A stretch of DNA of 64,000 nt from Spirosoma arboris (GTDB lineage: Bacteria; Bacteroidota; Bacteroidia; Cytophagales; Spirosomataceae), in NCBI RefSeq assembly GCF_009754945.1, contig NZ_WPIN01000006.1, positions 124,001 to 188,000 of the forward strand. Reading direction: 5' to 3'. Numbering within the stretch: position 1 is the stretch's first letter; each line of letters begins with the position of its first letter. A program made the translations under genes and the position numbers. Below are positions 53,923-62,173 of this stretch, piece after piece. The notes under the pieces are model-generated. The model did no database searches, was not told the DNA's origin, and worked only from the letters and a program-made list of their open reading frames with translations.

Positions 53923-54513
53923 ATGCCTCATATCACACTTCCAGATGGCGTTCCTGGTATTCGGAGTTTAGTCATGTATCGGCCCGATACGGGTCAGCAT
54001 CTGTACGACCTGGCGCAAGCGCTACTCCGGGCTGGTTCGCCTGACAGTACGCTTACTGATGCTGAACGCGAGTTAATTGCTGCTTTCGTTTCGAAACAGA
54101 ACCAGACGAATTTCTGCATGAACAGCCACGCAGCTGCTTCCCGCTACCTGTATGCTGACCAGCGCGACGTAGTTGATCAGACTTTAGTTGATCCAGCCAC
54201 GGCACCGATCTCCGAAAAGTTGAAAGCACTATTGGCTATCGCCAGCCATGTACAGGCCGACGCTCGCACGGTTTCAGACGATCTGGTAGCAGCGGCTCGA
54301 GCTGAGGGAGCGACGGATGGTGATATTCATGATACTGTGCTGATTGCTGCTTCATTCTGTATGTACAATCGCTATGTCGACGGATTGGCAACATTGACAC
54401 CTACAGACCCGGCTGCGTACGACGCAATGGGTGAACGGATGGGAACACTCGGCTATCAATTACCAAAAGTAAAGGCTAACGATACCGCTAGCCCTACCAC
54501 TCATTTATCATAG
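53923..54513 (+). CDS. Carboxymuconolactone-decarboxylase/AhpD-like protein 2 (QxxxC)
   Basis: This 196-residue paralogue of the gene at 49101 starts at ATG 53923; the open frame also reaches back to 53863 inside the MFS gene and is rejected. At the redox site it reads KQNQTNFCMNSH: Gln61 replaces the first Cys, and Cys65 and His69 remain. It cannot form an intramolecular disulfide at this site. The Glu and the C-terminal DTVLIAASFCMYNRYVDGLAT block are conserved, so the fold persists. The TAG stop starts the structured repeat at 54509. Confidence 0.82.
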   Translation: MPHITLPDGVPGIRSLVMYRPDTGQHLYDLAQALLRAGSPDSTLTDAERELIAAFVSKQNQTNFCMNSHAAASRYLYADQRDVVDQTLVDPATAPISEKLKALLAIASHVQADARTVSDDLVAAARAEGATDGDIHDTVLIAASFCMYNRYVDGLATLTPTDPAAYDAMGERMGTLGYQLPKVKANDTASPTTHLS

Positions 54514-54554
54514 GTTGGTTATAGTCCCCGGCTGCTTTGCAGCTGGGGTACTAT
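54509..54554 (+). other. Structured repeat, copy 1 (hairpin 54526-54548)
   Basis: Copy 1 of a ~46-base element whose second copy is exactly 200 bases downstream. The hairpin stem pairs 54526-54535 with 54539-54548 over ten base pairs, including one GT pair. It begins in the stop codon of AhpD-like 2. Confidence 0.7.
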
Positions 54555-54708
54555 TGTTAATAAGGCACCATTATTGCTAGTAATATAACCTAAGATAGGT
54601 CATGGACTAATAAGGGTAATAATCGTATTGATGCTCGCTCTTTTCTGAAATCGCCAACTAACGCGATGATGATTCTCCACTAAAGGGATTCTGTCTGAAT
54701 AAAAATAT

Positions 54709-54754
54709 CATAGGTGATTTGTATTCCCCGCCTGTTTTGCGGGTGGGGATATAT
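54709..54754 (+). other. Structured repeat, copy 2 (hairpin 54726-54748)
   Basis: Copy 2 of the element at 54509. The stem pairs 54726-54735 with 54739-54748. Where its bases differ from copy 1 in the stem, pairing is kept (one G-C becomes C-G; one C-G becomes T-G). It lies ~90 bases upstream of the next haloperoxidase start. The gap 54514-54842 holds nothing else recognisable. Confidence 0.7.
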
Positions 54755-54842
54755 ATACTGCCGATGCTACTTAACCCATAGTGTATAAGAATGGAATACC
54801 AGCGAGTACTCACTATTTTTTACACTAAATATAAGTCCAGTT

Positions 54843-56246
54843 ATGAAGTTTTTTACATCTACTTTACTATGGAGAATAAATACATTCAGATTTAAAAATT
54901 GCGTTTACTATGCTTTTATTATTGCCTTTTTAGGAATAATGTCCGCCTGCCAGTCCAATAAAGATGACGTGGCTCCCGTACAAACTGCAGCTAAAACAGA
55001 TGCCTCGGTGGCTGTTCAATGGATGAATCTGTTCCTGAATGTGGAACGCTATGCACCTGGTTATAGGCCCCCCGTTGCGGCCCGAACGCTGGGCTATATT
55101 GGATTAGCGGCTTATGAAACTGTCGTGCCTGGTTCCGAGAAGTATCAATCCGTAGCTTCTCAATTTACAGGGCTCGTAATCCCGAAAACAGAATCGGGTA
55201 AAGTGTATCGCTGGGATGTAGCCGTGAACGAAACGTATTATCTACTGATGAAAGGCTTTTTTCCGCACGTTGTTGATGCCGACAAGGCCAAAATTGATAG
55301 TTTACATACAAAACTGGCTTCAGCAACTGGATCTGCTGATGAATTGGACCGGTCGAAGAAGTTTGGACAAGATGTAGCCGCGGCTGTACTAGCCTATTCG
55401 AAAACAGATCTCGCTGGCGATGCAGCTTATCTACGTAACCAACCTACCGACTATGTGCCACCGACGGGTGTGGGTAAATGGCAACCGACTGCACCCGATT
55501 TCAGCCGGGCTTTATTACCGTATTGGGGCAAAGTCAGAACTTTTGTTGCGAGTGCAGCCGACAAAGTTGCGAAGGCTCCTCTTGATTATAGTACCAACGT
55601 AAAATCAACCTTGTTTGCGCAGGGATTGGAAATTTATTCGAACACAACTCCTCTCTCAAAAGAGCAGCAATGGATTGGTGAATTCTGGAGCGATGATATC
55701 TACAAACTAACATTCGAACCCGCTGGGCGCTGGCTGGCTATTGCTCAACAAGTAGTTGTCAAAGAAAATGTAGCATTGGATAAAGCCCTTTATACCTACG
55801 CTAAAATAGGATTTGGTCTGAGCGACATTGGTGTGGCGTGCTGGAACTCTAAATACATTTATACTATCGAACGTCCTATCACGTACATACGCAAGACGAT
55901 TGATCCAACCTGGGTGACCCGATTGAACAATCCACTTAGTATCATGGTCGGAATTACACCACCTTTTCCATCCTATCCATCCGGACACTCGTGTTTTGGA
56001 GCCGTATCTGCCGAAATTCTGACGAATATTTATGGCCCTGATTATGCCATGACTGACCGTTGCCACGAAGGGCGTACCGAGTTTAACGGGACACCACGCA
56101 GTTTCAATAGTTTTTATGAGATGGCTCAGGAAAATGCATACTCGCGGGTAGTTCTGGGCGTTCATTACCGCATGGATTGCGAAGAAGGGCTACGCATGGG
56201 GTACGCAATTGGCCGAAAAGTAAATCAGTTGCCCTGGGAGAAATGA
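54843..56246 (+). CDS. Vanadium-dependent haloperoxidase-type lipoprotein, complete site
   Basis: This 467-residue protein has a long N-terminal hydrophobic segment (about 19-36) ending in the lipobox MSAC (C36). The full vanadate site is present: K337-x6-R344-P345, P379-S-G-H382 and S434-R435-x5-H441. Compared with the protein at 47480 it has one domain copy. Haloperoxidases of this class oxidise Cl, Br or I with H2O2. Which halide it uses, or whether it is an acid phosphatase, cannot be decided from motifs alone. It is framed by AhpD-like genes 2 and 3. Confidence 0.87.
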   Translation: MKFFTSTLLWRINTFRFKNCVYYAFIIAFLGIMSACQSNKDDVAPVQTAAKTDASVAVQWMNLFLNVERYAPGYRPPVAARTLGYIGLAAYETVVPGSEKYQSVASQFTGLVIPKTESGKVYRWDVAVNETYYLLMKGFFPHVVDADKAKIDSLHTKLASATGSADELDRSKKFGQDVAAAVLAYSKTDLAGDAAYLRNQPTDYVPPTGVGKWQPTAPDFSRALLPYWGKVRTFVASAADKVAKAPLDYSTNVKSTLFAQGLEIYSNTTPLSKEQQWIGEFWSDDIYKLTFEPAGRWLAIAQQVVVKENVALDKALYTYAKIGFGLSDIGVACWNSKYIYTIERPITYIRKTIDPTWVTRLNNPLSIMVGITPPFPSYPSGHSCFGAVSAEILTNIYGPDYAMTDRCHEGRTEFNGTPRSFNSFYEMAQENAYSRVVLGVHYRMDCEEGLRMGYAIGRKVNQLPWEK

Positions 56247-56338
56247 TCTGATTTCTCGGTAATCTATAGGCAACACAGAGGCAAAGAGAACACAACGTAA
56301 AAATGATTTCGTAATATATAACCTAACCAAATTAAGTC

Positions 56339-56926
56339 ATGCCACATATCGAATTACCCGCCGGACTGCCCGGCATTCGAGGACCAATGGCGTTTAGCCC
56401 CGAAACGGCCCGCCCGCTCAACGACCTGGTCAATGCATTACTGCGTACGAATGCAAACCGACCCGAATCCGGTTTGACTGAGGGTGAGCGGGAGCTGATT
56501 GCAACCTATGTATCAGCACGAAACGACTGCTTTTTTTGCCAAACCATCCACGGCGCCATTGCCAGTCATCATCTTGGCGATGAAGACTGGAGTCTTGTTC
56601 AATCGGTCAAAAGTGACCCTGCATCAGCCGACATTAGTCCTAAATTGAAGGCGCTGCTTACGATTGCTGGTAGTGTTCAGCAGGGTGGAAAGCAGGTTAC
56701 ATCAGAGCAGGTAGAGGCTGCCCGCGCTGAAGGCGCTACAGATCATGACATTCATGATACTGTGCTGATTGCAGCGGCCTTTTGCATGTTTAACCGCTAC
56801 GTCGATGGACTGGCGACATGGGCACCCAACGACCCAACTTTATACCGATATCGCGCTCAAAGAGTGGCTGAATACGGTTACACGCACGAAGATCATTATA
56901 TGCCGCCTGCCGAGTTAACTACCTAA
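56339..56926 (+). CDS. Carboxymuconolactone-decarboxylase/AhpD-like protein 3 (CxxC)
   Basis: This 195-residue third paralogue has the standard redox site C64-F-F-C67 followed by His71 in RNDCFFCQTIHGAI. The Glu in TEGERELIA is kept. It is the only one of the three with the classic CxxC, so it is the best candidate for an active thiol peroxidase-type enzyme. It starts 92 bases after the haloperoxidase and ends 11 bases before a DUF3179 gene, implying co-transcription. Confidence 0.87.
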   Translation: MPHIELPAGLPGIRGPMAFSPETARPLNDLVNALLRTNANRPESGLTEGERELIATYVSARNDCFFCQTIHGAIASHHLGDEDWSLVQSVKSDPASADISPKLKALLTIAGSVQQGGKQVTSEQVEAARAEGATDHDIHDTVLIAAAFCMFNRYVDGLATWAPNDPTLYRYRAQRVAEYGYTHEDHYMPPAELTT

Positions 56927-56937
56927 CCAATTGTTCG

Positions 56938-58170
56938 ATGAAGCGCCCCTTTTTGTTCTTTTTGTTGCCCATTCTCCTACTCATTATTGCAGAGGTACTG
57001 AGCGTTTATTTCATTATGCCATTTCCAGGCAGTCAATTAGGCCTTGCAGAGACCGAAGCGGGTCCAGCTTCACTTGGTCGTGTTGAGTTGGGCTACTGGC
57101 TGCACAAAAACATAGGCTGGATGCGAGTGGTTGGGCTACTTCTGTTAGCCTATCCTGCATTTTTAATTATTAGCAAACCCCGTCGGGTATGGCAGCGGTA
57201 TGTAGCAGGTATACTGCTCCTGGCTTATGGCGTAGTGCTGTATCAGGTCAACATGGAAATGATGGCCGACCACATGTTTTTGCAACCTATTCATAAACGG
57301 GTGGTGCCAATGAGCGAGAACAAAATTCCGCTTAACAAACTCGTCGTAGGATTCGAATCAATGGGAGAGGCAACGGCTTATCCATTGCAATTGATTGGCT
57401 ATCACCATCAAGTGCGTGATACAGTTGGTGGTGAATCTATTATGGTAACCTATTGCACCGTTTGCCGGACAGGACGTGTATTTAGCCCGTTGGTACGTGG
57501 GCAAGCCGATGAGTTTCGGTTAGTAGGCATGGATCATTTCAATGCGATGTTTGAGGATAAACGAACAGGCAGTTGGTGGCGCCAGGCTACGGGCGAGGCT
57601 ATAGTCGGACCGCTAAAAGGGCAAAGTTTAACTGAACTGACCGGCCGGCAAATGACCCTGGGTGAGTGGGCAGCTGAACATCCTAATACGCACGTGTTGC
57701 AAGCCGATCCGACCTTCGCCGAAGAATTTGAGCATATGAAAGCCTATGATCGAGGCCTCTCGAAAGGCAAACTCACCCGACGTGACTCGGCTTCATGGAA
57801 GCCTAAATCGTGGGTTATTGGGGTAGAACGGGCAGGTTTCAGTAAAGCCTACGATTGGAATACGCTGGAAACGAAACGCATCCTGAGCGATGTAGTAGGT
57901 GGTGAACCACTAGTGCTGACAATGGCCCCCGATAGTGTATCGTTCGGAGCATGGAGCCGGCGAGTGGGTGTACAAACACTCAACTTCCAGTACGCAAACA
58001 AAAAACTCACAGATAAGGAGACCGGATCGGTATGGACGTGGCGCGGGCATTGCATAGCAGGCTCACTGGCTGGTCGGCACCTTGCGTCGATCCCGAAGGC
58101 GCACCAGGAGTTCTGGCATTCATGGCGTAGTTTTCACCCTGATACAAAACAATATGATCCAGGGAATTAG
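56938..58170 (+). CDS. DUF3179-domain membrane protein
   Basis: This 410-residue protein has three hydrophobic segments at the N-terminus (about 5-25, 64-80, 87-103). A DUF3179 domain follows, with VTYCTVCRTGRVFSP (C-x2-C) and TGSWWRQATGEAIVGPLKG. DUF3179 proteins have no established biochemical role; the C-x2-C hints at metal or haem/thiol chemistry. It closes the short-spaced run 49101-58170 and is followed by a strong terminator, so the island's core operon probably ends here. Confidence 0.82.
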   Translation: MKRPFLFFLLPILLLIIAEVLSVYFIMPFPGSQLGLAETEAGPASLGRVELGYWLHKNIGWMRVVGLLLLAYPAFLIISKPRRVWQRYVAGILLLAYGVVLYQVNMEMMADHMFLQPIHKRVVPMSENKIPLNKLVVGFESMGEATAYPLQLIGYHHQVRDTVGGESIMVTYCTVCRTGRVFSPLVRGQADEFRLVGMDHFNAMFEDKRTGSWWRQATGEAIVGPLKGQSLTELTGRQMTLGEWAAEHPNTHVLQADPTFAEEFEHMKAYDRGLSKGKLTRRDSASWKPKSWVIGVERAGFSKAYDWNTLETKRILSDVVGGEPLVLTMAPDSVSFGAWSRRVGVQTLNFQYANKKLTDKETGSVWTWRGHCIAGSLAGRHLASIPKAHQEFWHSWRSFHPDTKQYDPGN

Positions 58171-58569
58171 CTAGTTGGCCTAGCAAGAAGTAATAGGAAA
58201 TACTAGTTATTTACTAGTATTGGTAAATTCAATATAACTAAAAATACAAAGGTTGTACTGTATTACAACGAGATATAAAAATTTTCAACAAAAGCTGGGT
58301 ATTTTACCCAGCTTTTGTTGGTTATAAGATAATATGAAAAAATAAAGCATGTGTTTTTGACTATTTTATTACTGTTGATATAAATATATTAATGGGCGAA
58401 TATTTTAAGTTTTATTTATTTAAACAAGAGTAAGTATTGATGAACTAGCACTTAGTCTGTGAATTAACTATAGTAATTTTTTAGTAAAAATTTATAAAAA
58501 ACCGATAAAAATAAAGGATATACTACTTTATATTTGATTCGAAAATCAAAATAGAGTAGACTTATTTTT
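58171..58569. other. AT-rich gene-free gap with terminator
   Basis: This 399-base gap is visibly richer in A and T than the flanking genes. It has a 9-bp hairpin (58199-58207 with 58213-58221) and the terminator at 58286-58320. The rest is poly-A/T-rich without a clear gene or promoter. Confidence 0.6.
58286..58320 (+). terminator. Strong terminator of the DUF3179 transcript
   Basis: A 16-bp perfect stem (58286-58301 with 58305-58320) with a 3-base loop, containing TTTTG on the right. It separates the core operon from the CotH gene. Confidence 0.88.
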
Positions 58570-61140
58570 ATGGCCTTTAACTTATTGCGTTTTATTTTTT
58601 CGCTGTTTATTATAAATGTAATTGCCAGTTATTTTTCAATTTTAAAAGCGCAACCTATTGTTATAAATACTGGACAATATCGAATCGATAGGGCACAAAG
58701 ATTAATTGTTTGCAATCAAATACCTAAAACCTTTGCTGCGCCAATCAGCTCAATTAAATTAGATCGCATATATACATTTTCTGCTCCAGTTAGCTCAATA
58801 CGTACAGATCAAATTTATCCAATTATCTATAATGATACAACGTATCAATTATCATTTACCCAATTTCCAATTATTCAGATTAATACGAATGGAGCTACAA
58901 TTGTTAAAGAAATTGTAAGTAAAGCAAGCATTGTCATCGCCGATACAAACGGTGTATCACCTGCTTCCTACATTGGTATTAATGTTCGAGGTGGATTGTC
59001 CAGCACCTTTCCAAAGAAATCATACAAAATTGATTTCTGGGCGGATAGCTTGGGTCTCACCACAAAAGATACAACGCTATTTGGTATGAGGACTGATAGT
59101 GAGTGGCTACTATTAGCAATGTATAATGAGGCCATACGGATTAATAATGTTACGTCTCACGCGTTATGGCGAACAATGCATCAATTGTATTATCTCAATC
59201 AGGAACCAGATGCCCTATCTGGTATTCGAACCCGTTATGTAGATGTGTTTATAGATGGAAACTATAACGGTGTTTATGCACTTGCGGAACCCATAGATCG
59301 CAAGCAGCTTAAATTGAAAAAGACAAAAGATAACGGTCAGGCTCGCGGAGAACTTTACAAATCCTCTGATTGGACGAGTGCAACAGTTTTTACAGGTATG
59401 CCCGCCAAAGATGGAAATGATACAACCTGGGCTGGGTTTGAACTTAAATACCCAAATCAACCCGGTTTCTGGACAAATATGTATGGGTTAGTAGATTCCA
59501 CGGTTAACTGGAGTGATGCAAAATTTACGAATCAAATAGCCAGTAAATGGCAAATTGATAATTTGATTGATTACTTCTTGTTTCTTAACCTAACGCGAGC
59601 TACTGACAACACAGGTAAAAACCTTTATATCGCACGCTATAAAGAAGGAGAACCTTATATAATTATCGCTTGGGATCTTGATGGAACCTGGGGAAGCATA
59701 TGGAGTGGTTCTCATGATAATACAACTACTGATATACTTTCTAATGGCCTCTATAATAGATTACTAAGCTTAAACCCTGCTAATTTTAAACAGAAAATGA
59801 AAACGCGTTGGTTCAATCTGCGAACCAGCCTATTTGCTACGACCAATCTCAAAAATTCATTTGCTACTAATGCAACTATATTGACTACGAACGGCGCTTA
59901 TTTACGAGAGGCTACTAAATGGTCAGTTAGCTCAGTTAATAGCGAGTTAGCCTATATAAATGCCTGGATTGATAATCGAACAACTTTTCTAGATAATTAT
60001 TTTGGTGGATTTCCAGACGTTTGCACTAACCCTGTAGCGCCTACACTGAGCATTAATTCCAGTACTATTACAGTCGGGCAGAGCGCTACGCTTACAGCAT
60101 CTGGCTGCCCTTATACAGTTACTTGGAACACAGGACAGGTGGGGGCGAATTTATTAGTTACGCCATGGAACACCGCTCAATATTGGGCGATATGTAATCA
60201 GGTGGGAGCTGGTTGCCAAAGTCCTAAATCGACGACGCTAACGCTTACTATACTTCCAGATGATAATTTTAAAACGATACAAGCCGATTTATCGCTGGAT
60301 CAGCAAAGTAGTCGCCGTATAGTGCCCGTTAATCAAACCACACGCCTGACATTCTCGCTAACTAACCACGGACCTGTTACAGCACGAACGATTCAGATTC
60401 AGGATCGACTCCCGACAGGTCTTGTATTTGCTGGTAATGCTAATCCATCAGTAACTTATTCTAGTGGTATTGTTAATTTCAGTATAGATAGTTTAGAGGC
60501 TTACCGTACAGCCTTGTTTTCGTTTGATGTCAGTCCAACATCGTCGGGTATATTTCGAAATACTGCTCAAATAGTAAATTCGGCTAGCTATGATCCTGAT
60601 AGTACACCCGGAAGTGGCACGGGTGATGGCGAAGATGATATGGCAACGGCAGAGATTAGAACGCCTGATAGTAGTACCCTTATTACTGAATCCGCCAATC
60701 CTAATCAACGTCCATTACCGGTAGTAGCCTCTAGCCAACCAGTCCCTGATCCAGAAAAGGCTGATCTTAGTTTACAGATAGAACTTGACAAGCTTGCTAT
60801 AAAGCAGGGGAATAACAATACCGTAAAAATGAGTATTAAGAATATGGGGGGATTGAATGCAACAGGCGTAGCTGTTCAATGTGTATTGCCATCGGGTGTA
60901 CAATATGTAGTAGGAAGTGGTGGCACTGCATCCGGAAATACGGTATCGGCTACTGGTCTGACAATTGCATCGGGGAGTACGATAACGGTTGTATTTCAGG
61001 TACAGGCGATTAGTTCCGGAAACTGGACGTACAAGGGACAGATTACAGCGAGCGACCAATCAGATCCTGATTCTACACCCGGTAATGGAACAATAAACGG
61101 GGAGGATGACGAAGCTTGGGTAGGCGTCAGGGTTGATTAA
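58570..61140 (+). CDS. Secreted CotH-kinase-like protein with DUF11 repeats
   Basis: This 856-residue protein has a hydrophobic signal (about 8-28). A CotH-type atypical kinase domain occupies ~120-480 (GINVRGGLSSTFPKKSYKID and YIIIAWDLDGTWGS). An Ig-like stretch follows. Then two DUF11 repeats end in DPDSTPGSGTGDGEDD and DPDSTPGNGTINGEDD. CotH kinases phosphorylate spore-coat proteins in Bacillus; secreted versions elsewhere have no known target. The first ~600 codons look AT-richer than the neighbours, suggesting a separate origin. It may be a surface protein unrelated to the haloperoxidase core. Confidence 0.85.
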   Translation: MAFNLLRFIFSLFIINVIASYFSILKAQPIVINTGQYRIDRAQRLIVCNQIPKTFAAPISSIKLDRIYTFSAPVSSIRTDQIYPIIYNDTTYQLSFTQFPIIQINTNGATIVKEIVSKASIVIADTNGVSPASYIGINVRGGLSSTFPKKSYKIDFWADSLGLTTKDTTLFGMRTDSEWLLLAMYNEAIRINNVTSHALWRTMHQLYYLNQEPDALSGIRTRYVDVFIDGNYNGVYALAEPIDRKQLKLKKTKDNGQARGELYKSSDWTSATVFTGMPAKDGNDTTWAGFELKYPNQPGFWTNMYGLVDSTVNWSDAKFTNQIASKWQIDNLIDYFLFLNLTRATDNTGKNLYIARYKEGEPYIIIAWDLDGTWGSIWSGSHDNTTTDILSNGLYNRLLSLNPANFKQKMKTRWFNLRTSLFATTNLKNSFATNATILTTNGAYLREATKWSVSSVNSELAYINAWIDNRTTFLDNYFGGFPDVCTNPVAPTLSINSSTITVGQSATLTASGCPYTVTWNTGQVGANLLVTPWNTAQYWAICNQVGAGCQSPKSTTLTLTILPDDNFKTIQADLSLDQQSSRRIVPVNQTTRLTFSLTNHGPVTARTIQIQDRLPTGLVFAGNANPSVTYSSGIVNFSIDSLEAYRTALFSFDVSPTSSGIFRNTAQIVNSASYDPDSTPGSGTGDGEDDMATAEIRTPDSSTLITESANPNQRPLPVVASSQPVPDPEKADLSLQIELDKLAIKQGNNNTVKMSIKNMGGLNATGVAVQCVLPSGVQYVVGSGGTASGNTVSATGLTIASGSTITVVFQVQAISSGNWTYKGQITASDQSDPDSTPGNGTINGEDDEAWVGVRVD

Positions 61141-61224
61141 ACCCTGGACCGCTGACACAGAATAAACGATTTTATTGCATACGATTCAGGTGAAAGGCTA
61201 CCTTTACCTACCAAAAGCAGACGT

Positions 61225-62142
61225 ATGCGATTTATAGTTATTTCCTTTATTACTCTTACGATGCTGACCTGTGCCCTGGAAACCCACGCCCAGGGATTAA
61301 TTGACGGTTTTATGCGAGGCCAGCGAAAGGCTAGTCTGGCCATCCTTGGCTCGCAGGAAACCTACGATACCTACTACATCAACACCACCGAAACGAAAAA
61401 CCCGAATCTTGGCACTGTTACCACACAGGCGCTTACAGTAGTTGGTACATATGGATTAGGATACGATCTCGATTTGATTGTAGCAGCTCCCTATGTTCGT
61501 ACTCAGGCCAGCGCGGGCTATTTTCCCAAGCAGGAAGGGTTTCAGGATGTTTCGGGAACGCTTCGATGGGAAGCGTACGATTATAAATTTGGGAAGACCA
61601 AGCTCTCCTGGCAGTTCGCCGTAGGCTATTCCATGCCCATGCAGAATTATGTCAACGATGCGTTGGTGGCCATTGGTCGTGGGTCACAGAATCTGGACGG
61701 TCGAACACTGCTGCATTTTAAAGCACCTAACTTTTTCATAACAGGCCAATACGGCTACATTCGGCGTGGTCAGGTTAAACTTGACCATATTGTAAACACT
61801 TACGATCCAAGTCAGCTAAATCCAAATAGCGGCTTAAAAGTCAATGTGCCCGACGTTACCGAACTCATTATCCGGGCTGGTATTGTCACAAAAATAGTTA
61901 ACATCGATGTTTGGGGACAACGTCAAACGCCCCATAGTAGTGGTACTGATATTGGTCCCGGCATTCCCTTTCCGACGAATGCGGTTGGTTTTACGCGGGT
62001 GGGAGCAACGGGCTATCTGCGGCTGTTAAAGCAATTTGGACTGGTTGCAGGCTATAGCGCTACGCTCGATGGCCGGAATATCGGCAAAAGCACACAAATC
62101 AATGGAGGCTTAGTGATTGGTCACTGGACTGCAAATAATTAG
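61225..62142 (+). CDS. Outer-membrane barrel, paralogue of 46569
   Basis: This 305-residue exported protein has a signal peptide (1-23, ending in ETHAQ) and amphipathic strands. It shares layout with the barrel at 46569: TVTTQALTVVGTYGLGYDLD, and near the C-terminus GRNIGKSTQINGGLVIG (compare GLNVGQSTSYTVG). As there, it directly precedes a haloperoxidase-like gene, 31 bases downstream. This repeated pair is the clearest internal duplication of the island. Confidence 0.75.
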   Translation: MRFIVISFITLTMLTCALETHAQGLIDGFMRGQRKASLAILGSQETYDTYYINTTETKNPNLGTVTTQALTVVGTYGLGYDLDLIVAAPYVRTQASAGYFPKQEGFQDVSGTLRWEAYDYKFGKTKLSWQFAVGYSMPMQNYVNDALVAIGRGSQNLDGRTLLHFKAPNFFITGQYGYIRRGQVKLDHIVNTYDPSQLNPNSGLKVNVPDVTELIIRAGIVTKIVNIDVWGQRQTPHSSGTDIGPGIPFPTNAVGFTRVGATGYLRLLKQFGLVAGYSATLDGRNIGKSTQINGGLVIGHWTANN

Positions 62143-62173
62143 CCGTCCGTTGGCTTGAACGACCTTATCAACT

